From JAMXLO01 sp963812475 (GTDB lineage Bacteria > Pseudomonadota > Alphaproteobacteria > Acetobacterales > Acetobacteraceae), in the NCBI GenBank assembly GCA_963812475.1, contig CAWEVI010000013.1, positions 14,916-78,915 on the forward strand: DNA of 64,000 nucleotides, written 5' to 3'. The first letter of the stretch is position 1; each line of letters starts with the position of its first letter. Below the pieces are notes generated by a model. That model was not told the origin of the DNA. It ran no database searches and saw only the letters and a list, made by a program, of their open reading frames with translations. Positions 44,972-53,704 of this stretch are shown in pieces. The position numbers and the translations under genes are program-made.

Positions 44972-45513
44972 TGGCAACGACCATCTGGGACCGGGTCGAG
45001 AACACGCTGGTCGGCGTGCTCGGCGCGCTGGCTATGATCGTCGGGCTGGCCCAGGTGCTCGGCCGCTACTTCTTCCAGGCGCTCGCCATCACCTGGGCCG
45101 AGGAGGTGATCGTCTATCTGGTCATCTGGGCCGTGATGATCGTCTCGAGCCAACTGGTGCGCACCGACGGCCATGTGCGTCCCGACCTTGTCCTGCGCGC
45201 CCTGCCGCCGGGCTGGCAACGCTGGGTCGAGGTGTTCAACTGCCTCGTCGCGCTCGGGTTCTGCGGCGGCATGGTCTGGTACGGATGGGACATCGTCAGC
45301 GGTTCGTGGGCGCTGGATGAACACAGCTCCACCGGTCTGGCCTTCCCGATGTGGCTCTACTACGCGGCGCTGCCCGCCGGCGGGCTGCTGATGCTGATCC
45401 GCTATCTGGTGCGGCTGTTTCGTTACCTGTTCCATTTTGATCCCGTGACCATGGCGGTGGGTCATATCCCGGCGCATGAACTGTCGGGCTCGATCGCCGT
45501 GCCGACCGACTGA
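44971..45513 (+). CDS. dctQ: TRAP transporter small membrane subunit (DctQ family)
   Basis: A 180-residue membrane protein with four hydrophobic segments (about 10-30, 43-62, 85-105 and 125-150). The ITWAEEVIVYLVIWAVMI segment around helix 2 is typical of DctQ, which bridges the binding protein and DctM. It overlaps the dctP stop by one base and precedes dctM by 23 bases. Confidence 0.9.
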   Translation: MATTIWDRVENTLVGVLGALAMIVGLAQVLGRYFFQALAITWAEEVIVYLVIWAVMIVSSQLVRTDGHVRPDLVLRALPPGWQRWVEVFNCLVALGFCGGMVWYGWDIVSGSWALDEHSSTGLAFPMWLYYAALPAGGLLMLIRYLVRLFRYLFHFDPVTMAVGHIPAHELSGSIAVPTD

Positions 45514-45536
45514 ACGGCACGCGAGCGGCCGCGCCG

Positions 45537-46817
45537 ATGTCCACCGTGCTGTTCCTGCTCATGTTCTTCGGCCTGCTCGCCGCGGGCATGCCCATCTTCC
45601 TGGTGCTTGGCGCCTGCGCGGCGATCCTGTTCGTGGCCTCGGGACAGCCGCTGATCGGCGTGGCGCAGGTGGTCGCCGACCAGTTGAACTCGCCAACGTT
45701 GATGTCGCTGCCGCTGTTCGTGATGGCGGCGGCATTCATGCGCCGCGGCGGCGTGGCGAAGGCACTGGTGGACGTCGCCAGCGCCTGGCTGGGCGGAATT
45801 CGCGGCTCGCTCGGACTGGTCACCGTGGTGGCCTGCACGCTGTTCGCGGCGATCTGCGGATCGTCCGTCGCGACCGCGCTGGCGATGGGCACGATCCTGT
45901 TGCCGGCGATGATCGAGAAGGGCTATCCGCGATCCTTCGCGCTTGGGGTAATCGGCGCATCCGGGACGATCGGCATCGTGATCCCACCATCGCTGGCGCT
46001 GATCCTGTACGGGATCGTGGCGGAGCAGTCGGTGCCGCGGCTTTTCCTGGCGGGCATCCTGCCGGGGTTGTTGCAGGCGGCGGCGTTCTTCGCCTGGGTC
46101 TGGTACGACGCGCGACGGCGCAACTTCCCGATGGAACCGGCGTTGCCATTTGCCGACCGGCTGCGCGTGACCTGGCGGGCATTACCGGCGCTCGGCGTGC
46201 CAGCGGTCGTGCTGATCGGCATCTACGGCGGCATCGTCACCGTGACCGAGGCCGCGGCGATCGCCGCCGTGGTCTCGCTGCTGATCAGCCTGTTCGTCTA
46301 TCGCGGCTTCCCCGTCACCGCGACGCTGCCGGTGATCGCCGATGCGCTGCGCAGCGCCGGCACGATCATGCTGATCGTCGCGACCGCGCTGGCGTTCGGC
46401 CACTGGATGACGGAATCCGGCGTTCCGGCGAAGTTGGTGCAATGGACGCTGGACCACCATTTCAGGACCTGGGAGTTCCTGCTTGCGATCAATTTGCTGC
46501 TGCTGGTGCTGGGGTGCTTCCTGGAGGTCGTGGCCACGTTGCTGCTGGTGCTGCCGATACTGGCGTCGGCGCTGAAGCCGTTGGGCGTCGATCCGGTGCA
46601 TTTCTCGATCATCTTCACGCACAACATGGAGATTGCGCTGATCCACCCGCCGGTCGGGCTGAACCTGTATGTGCTGGCGACGATCTCCACCGCGCCGATC
46701 GGCGAGGTGATTCGCGGCATTCTGCCGTTCCTGATCCTGCTGTTGATCATGCTGGGGATCATCACCTACGTGCCGGAGCTGACCCTGTGGCTGCCGCGCG
46801 CGGTGTATGGCTCGTAG
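45537..46817 (+). CDS. dctM: TRAP transporter large membrane subunit (DctM family)
   Basis: A 426-residue permease with about 12 hydrophobic segments. Family features are the GMPIFLVLGACAA start, FVMAAAFMRRGG, ICGSSVATALAMGTILLPAM, IGIVIPPSLALILYGIVAE and, near the end, HPPVGLNLYVLATI. It imports the ligand using a Na+ or H+ gradient. The operon is complete, so this is a functional three-part TRAP system. Confidence 0.94.
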   Translation: MSTVLFLLMFFGLLAAGMPIFLVLGACAAILFVASGQPLIGVAQVVADQLNSPTLMSLPLFVMAAAFMRRGGVAKALVDVASAWLGGIRGSLGLVTVVACTLFAAICGSSVATALAMGTILLPAMIEKGYPRSFALGVIGASGTIGIVIPPSLALILYGIVAEQSVPRLFLAGILPGLLQAAAFFAWVWYDARRRNFPMEPALPFADRLRVTWRALPALGVPAVVLIGIYGGIVTVTEAAAIAAVVSLLISLFVYRGFPVTATLPVIADALRSAGTIMLIVATALAFGHWMTESGVPAKLVQWTLDHHFRTWEFLLAINLLLLVLGCFLEVVATLLLVLPILASALKPLGVDPVHFSIIFTHNMEIALIHPPVGLNLYVLATISTAPIGEVIRGILPFLILLLIMLGIITYVPELTLWLPRAVYGS

Positions 46818-46835
46818 GCGAGATCGTGGGTGCCG

Positions 46836-48437
46836 TCAGCGCCGGGATGCGCCCAGTGGGTCATCAGGCCCACCCGGGGACGCGCGCCGCAGCATGACCC
46901 ACTGACCGAGACTGAACACCTCGGGGCCGCAGGTGGCAACGAGCCGGGAGGCATGCTCCACCGTCGTCAGCAGGAACCGGATGTCCACGCCGTGCGTATC
47001 CGTGCCGCAGCCCTGATCGAACAGCGCCTGGCTGAGCTGCACACGGCGATACCACGTGATGAGATCGGCGTCGTTGGTGGGTGCGAACTTCCACATCACC
47101 AGTGTGGGACGGCCGGTGCGGCGCTCGAAGTCGAGCAGTTGCATCTCGGCGTCCGGATCGATCAGCACGATGTCACCCGGGGCCGTCACCCGCGCCACGG
47201 CCGCCGCAAGCAGGCGCTTCTGGCCCTGAAAGGTTTCGTTCGCCTCGACCTCCTCGTTCAGATGAGCGCCCTGTATATACAGGAATGCCGGGCCGACCGC
47301 GGCCAGAATGACCACACGCGGCAACCACGGCCGTTGCCGGAACATCGCCGCCACAACCGCCAGCGCCAGCATCAGCCATAACAGCAGAATGAGCGACGAC
47401 GGCCGGAACAGGTAGAACTTGCCGAGCGCGCCGCTGTTCCGATCGAGAAATTTCGGCCCCAGCACGAGAAGCAGATACGCCAGCAGGCCGGCGAGCCACG
47501 CCGCCAGAACGCGCAGCCGCCGCGTCGGACCGCCCCATGCCACGCCAATGCACGCCAGCAGCATTGGCGCTGCCATGACATAGCCGGGCAGCCAGTTGTC
47601 GCGGAAATACGCCCAGGACAGGAACGGAGACTGGTGGTGCGGCTCGCGGATGATCGAATAGATCACGTCGGGCGGCGGCACGTCGGTGGCCTGCGCTGCG
47701 GCGGTGTCGGCAATGCGGGACCAGCCGATAAGACCGGCCAGAGGTGCCACCAGCAGCACGAACAGCGCCGTTGCGGCACCGACGCCCCGCCGGTCCCGCG
47801 GCCGGTCCAACAGCCGCAGTGCCATTGCCGCGACGAACCAGAACCCGCCGACCAGAAAATGGAAATAGGTTGCAGTCGCGAACAGCAACGTCGCGACCGT
47901 CAGACGTTCGGAGATCACGACAAGTCGCAGCGCCGCCAGCACCAGCACATAGGCCGTCACCTTGGCCTCGTAGCCGCCGAACAGCCACTCGCCGCCGATG
48001 ATGCCTTCGCCGTTGAGCGCCATGAGCATGACCGCCAGTGCCGTGTCCAGCGCGGTCAGTTCGAAGGCGGCGAACAGCGCCGGCAGCACGAGCGCGTAGG
48101 CCGCGACCGTCAGCAGCCGGGTCACCACCTGCGCCGGCGCATAGCCGATCGCGGACACCAGCGCGCCGAGCGTCGCATCGCTCAGCATCCGGTGCCGCGA
48201 CGCGTCGAATATTGCGGTCTCCCCGGGCCATGCGCTGCCGTCAACGAACCGCTCGGCCAGCGCGAAATAATTCTCCTCGTTTTCCGACAGGATCCCGTGC
48301 GGCGGGATCAGCAACAGCAGGACGACGATCAGGATCGCCGCGCCCCCGTTGCCGCGCAGTGCCGCGCCGATTGCCGCCATGATGCCGCAGATGGTCCGGC
48401 CAACCCTGGACCTCGACGATGCCTTCGATGCAACCAT
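46836..48437 (-). CDS. Polytopic membrane protein, glycosyltransferase-like, function unknown
   Basis: A 533-residue integral membrane protein with about 10 hydrophobic segments, starting at AAILIVVLLLLIPPHGIL. A soluble C-terminal region (about 400-533) includes DIVLIDPDAEMQLLDFERRTG and YRRVQLSQALFDQGCG. The layout, many helices followed by a compact soluble end, resembles GT-C-like or O-antigen-type membrane proteins, but the catalytic Asp of that group could not be placed with confidence. ATG 48437 is chosen; 48380 is an alternative. It is convergent with dctM. Confidence 0.75.
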   Translation of the reverse strand: MVASKASSRSRVGRTICGIMAAIGAALRGNGGAAILIVVLLLLIPPHGILSENEENYFALAERFVDGSAWPGETAIFDASRHRMLSDATLGALVSAIGYAPAQVVTRLLTVAAYALVLPALFAAFELTALDTALAVMLMALNGEGIIGGEWLFGGYEAKVTAYVLVLAALRLVVISERLTVATLLFATATYFHFLVGGFWFVAAMALRLLDRPRDRRGVGAATALFVLLVAPLAGLIGWSRIADTAAAQATDVPPPDVIYSIIREPHHQSPFLSWAYFRDNWLPGYVMAAPMLLACIGVAWGGPTRRLRVLAAWLAGLLAYLLLVLGPKFLDRNSGALGKFYLFRPSSLILLLWLMLALAVVAAMFRQRPWLPRVVILAAVGPAFLYIQGAHLNEEVEANETFQGQKRLLAAAVARVTAPGDIVLIDPDAEMQLLDFERRTGRPTLVMWKFAPTNDADLITWYRRVQLSQALFDQGCGTDTHGVDIRFLLTTVEHASRLVATCGPEVFSLGQWVMLRRASPGGPDDPLGASRR

Positions 48438-48585
48438 TGACCAGAGCCTGCCTTCGCATGCGATCGGGGGGAAGCCGCGACCGGTCCGAGCGTTGACTTC
48501 ATCTCGTGGGCAGACGCAGGATTTGGGCGACGCTGAAAGCTCCGATACACCAGTGGCCGACGGCACGAGATATGGGGAATCCGCC

Positions 48586-48957
48586 ATGCAGAATGCGTGC
48601 GACGTTGGCATGCCTGTTGCCGAACCCGGCCAGGACGCCGCATTGATCGACCTGTGCGATCGGCTGACAGCCCTGGCCGGCGAGCTTGAGGCGCTTGCCA
48701 GATCGGACCCTTCGGCCCTCGACGGCGGACCGAACAAGGGTCGGCACGACGCGTTGTGGCGGGAGCGGGTCGAGCTGCGCGGGCGGATCTACGCGATGGC
48801 CGGGCCGGTGAGCCGGGCAGGGGCCGAGGCCGCAGCGCGTGCCGCAATGGCCGTGTGGGATCGCGACGTGAATGGCAATCCGACGTGCAAAGGTCTCGCC
48901 GATCGGCTGGCCGTGATGGCGCTGAAATGCATTGCGTCGGGACAGACCGAGGCGTGA
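48586..48957 (+). CDS. Hypothetical protein, 123 residues
   Basis: A small helical, probably cytosolic protein, with ALIDLCDRLTALAGELEAL near the start, then WRERVELRGRIYAMA, and AAMAVWDRDVNGNPTCKGLA toward the end. GGGGAA precedes ATG 48586. I do not recognise a family. The open frame extends further upstream, but that part overlaps the divergent membrane-protein gene. Confidence 0.6.
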   Translation: MQNACDVGMPVAEPGQDAALIDLCDRLTALAGELEALARSDPSALDGGPNKGRHDALWRERVELRGRIYAMAGPVSRAGAEAAARAAMAVWDRDVNGNPTCKGLADRLAVMALKCIASGQTEA

Positions 48958-49305
48958 GCACGGCCAAACGATGCCCGCCATGAAGACACCCGGCCCGTCG
49001 CGAGCACGCGCGAGGCTTGGTTTTGCGGCTCTAGGCGGGACGGTTGCCGCCTTTGCCGGCGCCGAACCGGCCGCCAATTGTCCGATAAGCCGGCCGCCTA
49101 CCGGATAGAATCCGAGGCCCGCGACCCACAGGGATGGGATTGATCCACGCGCACCGCCGGCGATCGCCTGTTCCACACACAGGTTTGAGTCCACTTCATC
49201 TCGATCCGATGATATAACAATACCGCTATCGGATTTGAGACGCGCCCATCTGCGCTATCGAATTGACCGAAGGATTGCACACGGTCGTGCAGCAGGGGGA
49301 GTCGC
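48958..49305. other. Gap without recognisable gene
   Basis: About 350 bases between two small hypothetical genes. No coding pattern, repeat or hairpin of note was seen. Confidence 0.4.
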
Positions 49306-49527
49306 GTGGCGGAATTCAGGTGTCTGTGCTTGACCGTGGACAATGCGGTCGCGTGGGAAACGCTTGTCCAGGCGCCAAACCTGCAGGCCGCGATCATTGC
49401 CGCGCACGTTGCCTGTCAGGAGCATTTCAGAACCACGACCAGCAGGGTTGAGGTCTGGCTTGGCGAGGACAGGCTCTATGTCAGTCCCACGCCGGACGGT
49501 CGCGCACCGACGTGGACTCCTCCGTAG
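49306..49527 (+). CDS. Small hypothetical protein, 73 residues
   Basis: A GTG-started short frame preceded by GGGGGA. It reads FRCLCLTVDNAVAWETLVQ, then HFRTTTSRVEVWLGEDRLYV and a Pro-rich end. The alternating pattern suggests a small alpha/beta fold. No family was recognised and no operon partner is evident. Confidence 0.5.
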   Translation: MAEFRCLCLTVDNAVAWETLVQAPNLQAAIIAAHVACQEHFRTTTSRVEVWLGEDRLYVSPTPDGRAPTWTPP

Positions 49528-49939
49528 TGCAGGTGTGATAGCAACCGTCCGAAACGTTGGCTCTCAGAGGAGGCTCGGCGTCGCCGCAAAACCGCCATGG
49601 CCGGACTTGATCCGGCCACCTTTGCAGGCCGCAGTGCCGCGACAGATGGCCGGGTCGTGCCCGGCCATGACGTGTGAGGGGCCAGTGCCGTACGTCAACA
49701 TTGAGGGCGCTCGGTGTGATACGAGGGAAGCCGGTCGGGCCGGGACGGTTTTGGCATAGGCAGGATTGGGCGCGCTGGCCGGTATTGCGGTCCAGCGAGG
49801 TTCTGGTCGTGCGCGTGAACTGGCCAACCCACGCACAGACGTGCCGCCGCTCGGCGTCGGTGAGGCAACGGCCGGTCCGACCGCGGCAGCGATCGGCAAC
49901 GCAGTCGCCCGCGCACTCGGGGCCCGAGTTCGCGGCACT
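49528..49939. other. Gap with dispersed repeat
   Basis: Beyond the repeat at 49573-49720, about 210 bases before the LLM gene stop show no gene. Confidence 0.45.
49573..49720 (-). repeat. Dispersed intergenic repeat, copy B (longest)
   Basis: It is in reverse orientation to copy A. It reads GCTCGGCGTCGCCGCAAAA, then CCATGGCCGGACTTGATCC, a unique middle, CCCGGCCATGACGTGTGAG, GGCCAGTGCCGTACGTCAA and a GAGGGCGCTCGGTGTGAT end. It is about 148 bases long. Confidence 0.8.
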
Positions 49940-50962
49940 TCAGCGCCAGCCGAGTGCCGGCGCGACGTGGGTCAGGATCGCTTCCATGATATGCGCGTTG
50001 TAATCCACACCGAGCTGGTTGGGGACGGTCAGCAGCAGTGTATCGGCCGCGGCGATCGCCTCGTCCTGCCTGAGCTGTTCGATCAGCACGTCCGGTTCCG
50101 CAGCATAGCTCCGACCGAAGATCGACCGGGTACTTTCGTCGATGAAGCCAAATTGGTCGTCCCCGTCCCCGCCGTGTCCGAAATAAGCGCGGTCTCTTTC
50201 GTCAACCAGAGCGAATATGCTGCGGCTGACCGACACCCTCGGCTCACGCGCGTGACCAGCCTCTTTCCAGGCATCCTGGAAAGCCCGGATCTGAGCCGCC
50301 TGCTGAATGTGGAAAGGCAGGCCGGTCTCGTCGTTCTTGAGCGTGGAGCATTGCAGGTTCATGCCGCGTGTCGCCGCCCAGACCGCGGTCGCGTTGGATC
50401 CAGACCCCCACCAGATCCGCTCGCGCAGCCCCTCCGAGAACGGTTCGAGGCGCAGCAGGCCCGGCGGATTCTGGAACATCGGTCGCGGGCTGGGCTCCGC
50501 GAAGCCCCTGCCCTGCAGCAGGTCGTAGAACACCTCGGCATGTCGGCGTCCCATGTCGGCGTCGGTCTCACCCTCCACCGGGCGGTAGCCGAAATGGCGC
50601 CAACCGGCGATCACCTGCTCGGGTGAGCCGCGGCTGATGCCCAGCTGCAGGCGACCACCCGCGATGAGGTCCGCCGCGCACGCGTCCTCAATCATGTAGA
50701 GCGGGTTCTCGTAGCGCATGTCGATCACCGCGGTGCCGATTTCGATGCTGCTGGTCTTTGCCCCAACGGCTGCCAGCAGCGGGAAGGGCGATGCAAGTTG
50801 ACGGGCGAAGTGATGGACCCGAAAGAACGCTCCGTCCGCGCCCAGTTGTTCGGCCGCGACGGCAAGGTCGATGGACTGGAGCAGCACGTCCGACGCCGAA
50901 CGGGCCTGGGATCGCGGCGCAGGCGTCCAATGCCCGAACGAGAGGAATCCGATCTTCTTCAT
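49940..50962 (-). CDS. LLM-class flavin-dependent oxidoreductase
   Basis: A 340-residue TIM-barrel flavoprotein of the luciferase-like monooxygenase group. Recognisable parts are IDLAVAAEQLGADGAFFRVHHF, TSSIEIGTAVIDMRYENPLYM and LAGGRLQLGISRGSPEQ-like DLIAGGRLQLGISRGSPEQV, with the late NQLGVDYN motif. The substrate is unknown; the group includes FMN and F420 users. ATG 50962 gives the family start KKIGFLSFG. It is divergent from the cupin gene across 165 bases, so the two may share control. Confidence 0.88.
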   Translation of the reverse strand: MKKIGFLSFGHWTPAPRSQARSASDVLLQSIDLAVAAEQLGADGAFFRVHHFARQLASPFPLLAAVGAKTSSIEIGTAVIDMRYENPLYMIEDACAADLIAGGRLQLGISRGSPEQVIAGWRHFGYRPVEGETDADMGRRHAEVFYDLLQGRGFAEPSPRPMFQNPPGLLRLEPFSEGLRERIWWGSGSNATAVWAATRGMNLQCSTLKNDETGLPFHIQQAAQIRAFQDAWKEAGHAREPRVSVSRSIFALVDERDRAYFGHGGDGDDQFGFIDESTRSIFGRSYAAEPDVLIEQLRQDEAIAAADTLLLTVPNQLGVDYNAHIMEAILTHVAPALGWR

Positions 50963-51127
50963 GCGAGGTCGCCTTGTGATGCTCCTGACGCGGACTCGAA
51001 AGCCTGCACTGCAAAGTGCCACTTCGAACGCCGCTTTCAACCCGGAGCGACCACGCGCCGCCACGTTTCAGCCGCGCCAAGGGTCTGCTATGCTCAACCG
51101 GATACAGCCCCCGTATGGAGACGCCCC

Positions 51128-51553
51128 ATGGATGATGTGACGATCCGACCTGCCACGAGCCGGGCCACGAAGGCAGCGCCCGCCGATTGGTTCACCGGAA
51201 CGGTGCTGCAGGATGCGCTGGCAACGCCGGTGGGAGCATCGCGCACGAGCGCCACACTGGTCACCTTCAGCCCGGGCGCACGCACCAACTGGCACACCCA
51301 CAAGACCCGCCAGGTGCTCGTCGCAACGCACGGGACCGGGATGATCGAGGTACGCGGCAAGCCGCCCCGTGTCCTGCGGGCCGGTGACGTCGCCGAGGTG
51401 CCGCCGGGCCTGGTGCACTGGCATGGCGCCGTGGCGGGGCACCTGTTTGCGCATCTCTCGTTCCTGGAGATCGAGGGACCGGATAACAACAACTGGATGG
51501 AGCCGGTCGACGAAGCGCACTACCGCGCGGTCGCGGTCTCACCGAAGGACTAG
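51128..51553 (+). CDS. Cupin-domain protein
   Basis: A 141-residue single-domain cupin. Metal-ligand motifs are G(A)RTNWHTHKTRQVLV (first cupin box, His-x-His) and PPGLVHWHGA (second box). It resembles small cupins that sit beside carboxymuconolactone decarboxylase or quinone-handling enzymes, such as bacterial cupin hydroxynitrile lyases, but the activity cannot be read. It is divergent from the LLM flavoprotein gene. Confidence 0.88.
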   Translation: MDDVTIRPATSRATKAAPADWFTGTVLQDALATPVGASRTSATLVTFSPGARTNWHTHKTRQVLVATHGTGMIEVRGKPPRVLRAGDVAEVPPGLVHWHGAVAGHLFAHLSFLEIEGPDNNNWMEPVDEAHYRAVAVSPKD

Positions 51554-51617
51554 CGTCGGGCTCTTATGCGCCGGCAAGTCCGAGGCCGCATGCCGGCACT
51601 GTTCAACACGGAAGAAA

Positions 51618-52636
51618 ATGTCCAGGGACATTGTTGGCAAGGGACTACGGTTCTCGCTGCGGCACGCGCCTTGCGCTCATATCTGCCGCTATTGTCTGAT
51701 TTCGGAATCACGCAAGCGAAGTGCGTTGCCATTCGGCCGTTTCGAGCAGCTTGTGCACCGGTTTCACGACTGGCGGCAGGCTGAGCGTCCCGACCTTGAG
51801 ATCGGGGTCTTCGTCGGACCGTCATTCGACTATGACCTGGAAACGCTGAAGGGCGTTGCGCGGCTGCACGAGCGGCGCGGCGCGAAATTCCGCATCGTCA
51901 ATCTCGGTGGGCTCCGCGTACGCCGCGGCGACGAACTGACCACCTGGCTTCAAGAACGCCAGGACGCCGGCATTGTCGGACTGCACACGTCGCTTGCGGG
52001 CTTCGGCGCAACACACGACCGCTGGAATGGTCGGGCCGGGGACTTCGATTATCAGGTCACCGTACTGCGCCTCGGCGGCGAGCGCGGGATGACACGCCAG
52101 GAGAAACTGTTCCTGACGAAAAGCACGCTCCCGCTGTTCGACCGCCTGCTCGATGTGCTCGACGCGATCCCTGGAGAGCTGCGCGGTCGCAGCGTCAGCC
52201 AGTTCTTCTATGCCGGTTCTTCTATGCCGGGCTGGCGACCCGTTACGAGGACGAGCGTCTTACGGAAGAGGATCGGGACAACCTTCCTGAACGGATCAAT
52301 GCACTTCGATCAGGGAAGTTCGGCACGTGGCTGTCGGAGCGGGAGTGGATTCCGATCATGCTGGAAACGGCGACCCAGCCGCGCCGCCTGGTTCTCAAGC
52401 TGGATGTCGATGAAAACAATATCGATCAACTGGAGAACACCCCCTGCGAGGAGATCTTTGCTCGACGTGAGCTCGAATACAGGGCCAGCTATAGCGCGAT
52501 TCCGACGTTGGCCGAGTTGTCCGAGCGTTACGGAGATCCAGAAAACCGTCGGATTTACATGATGAGCCGCGACGTTGAAGGCAGGTGGCTCGATCTCCAC
52601 CAACGTGAAACCGGGGGAAGCAAACCCATCGATTGA
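51618..52636 (+). pseudogene. Radical SAM protein broken by a 14-bp tandem duplication
   Basis: The N-terminus carries the [4Fe-4S] motif CAHICRYC (Cys19, Cys23, Cys26, i.e. C-x3-C-x2-C), so this was a radical SAM enzyme. A coherent frame runs through GVFVGPSFDYDLETLKGV and VVNLGG-like FRIVNLGGLRVR to SQFFYAG. There TTCTTCTATGCCGG is repeated in tandem (52203-52216 and 52217-52230), which shifts the frame. Deleting one copy restores FFYAGLATRYEDERLTEED and leads into the end DENNIDQLENTPCEE...GGSKPID. The intact form would be 334 residues. Function unknown. ATG 51618 has GGAAG upstream. Confidence 0.82.
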
Positions 52637-52761
52637 TGGCTGATCGAACCATCATCCGGGCAGCGCATGGATCGCATTCAGGTGCAGACCTTTGATCCGG
52701 TCTTGCCTTGGTCCGTTCCCAGCCGCACTGTCTTCGGGTCCGACGTAAGGGGAGACAATCC

Positions 52762-53088
52762 ATGCTCTATGAATTGCGTATCTATGAATGCGTCCCGGGC
52801 AAACTGCCCGATTTGAACAAGCGGTTCTCCACGATCACGCTGAAGATCTGGGAAAAGCACGGCATCAAGCAGGCTGGCTTCTGGACTACCGTGATCGGTG
52901 AATCAAACCAGACGTTGTATTACATGCTCCAGTGGGATTCGTTGGCGGACCGCGAGAAGAAGTGGAACGCGTTCCAGGCTGATCCGGAATGGCACTCCGC
53001 GCGCGCCAAGACCGAGGAAGCCGGCCCGATCGTCGCCAACGTGAAGAACTTCATTCTCGGCCCGACGCCGTATTCATCGGTTACGTGA
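52762..53088 (+). CDS. NIPSNAP-family protein
   Basis: A 108-residue alpha/beta-barrel protein of the NIPSNAP family. MLYELRIYECVPGKLPDLNKRF and YYMLQWDSLADREKKWNAFQ are diagnostic, and the end WHSARAK leads into a SIxx-like strand. The biochemical role of bacterial NIPSNAP proteins is unclear. A strong AAGGGGAGA site precedes ATG 52762, and a perfect hairpin follows the stop. Confidence 0.92.
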   Translation: MLYELRIYECVPGKLPDLNKRFSTITLKIWEKHGIKQAGFWTTVIGESNQTLYYMLQWDSLADREKKWNAFQADPEWHSARAKTEEAGPIVANVKNFILGPTPYSSVT

Positions 53089-53094
53089 CAACAT

Positions 53095-53126
53095 GCCGGC
53101 TCTGGCTCCCGTGAGCCAGAGCCGGC
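53095..53126 (+). terminator. Perfect 14-bp hairpin after NIPSNAP gene
   Basis: GCCGGCTCTGGCTC and GAGCCAGAGCCGGC form a perfect stem with the four-base loop CCGT, seven bases after the stop. The T-run is absent, but the stem is very stable. Confidence 0.75.
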
Positions 53127-53333
53127 CTGAGCATCAACGGCACTCAAGCCGGGCTTTTTGGTCTCGGGGTCGGAGCCGGATGTCTCCCGGGCTCGAGCAC
53201 GTTCCGATGCGACGCCGTCGATGTGTGCGCTCGTGTGGTGGTGATCGAACATTCAAGCCACGCAACCCGATGCGACGCGCTCGCCATGCGCGAGGTCGCT
53301 TCCGACACCGCGGCAATCCGGGAAGGCGCGATA

Positions 53334-53445
53334 ATACCAAGCACGATAAGGGCTGACTCTAATGACAGGTCGGCGTCGCCGCCAAACCGTCATGCCGTCG
53401 CCGGACTTGATCCGGGGAGTGACCCGGCCATGACGTGTGCGGGAC
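53334..53445 (+). repeat. Dispersed intergenic repeat, copy D
   Basis: It opens ATACCAAGCACGATAAGG, then GGTCGGCGTCGCCGCCAAA, CCGTCATGCC, CCGGACTTGATCCGG and CCCGGCCATGACGTGTG, in the order expected from copies A and B. Confidence 0.7.
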
Positions 53446-53704
53446 CGACTCGCGACAGGCGGGGAGATACGAATTGCCGGTGACCTCTGTGCACACACAG
53501 TCGAACCTGATAGAGATGAAGGGAGATCATCCGGCCGCTGAGGTCCAGCTCACACCGACCAGGCACGCGTCATTCCGCAGTCGGGTCGAAAATCGCACCA
53601 ACCCGGACAGGCACCGGCCGGCTCTTGGTGAGCCGTTCTCTGTCACGATCCACAGACCGCCACATGGGCTAGACTGCCGCCAGGAAATCAGACGGGGTAA
53701 ACCG

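Larger units (their letters stand above)
53089..53704. other. Gap with terminator and repeat
   Basis: It holds the terminator hairpin (53095-53126), dispersed repeat copy D (53334-53445) and about 250 bases upstream of the efflux adaptor gene with no gene. An efflux regulator gene, often found here, is absent. Confidence 0.5.
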
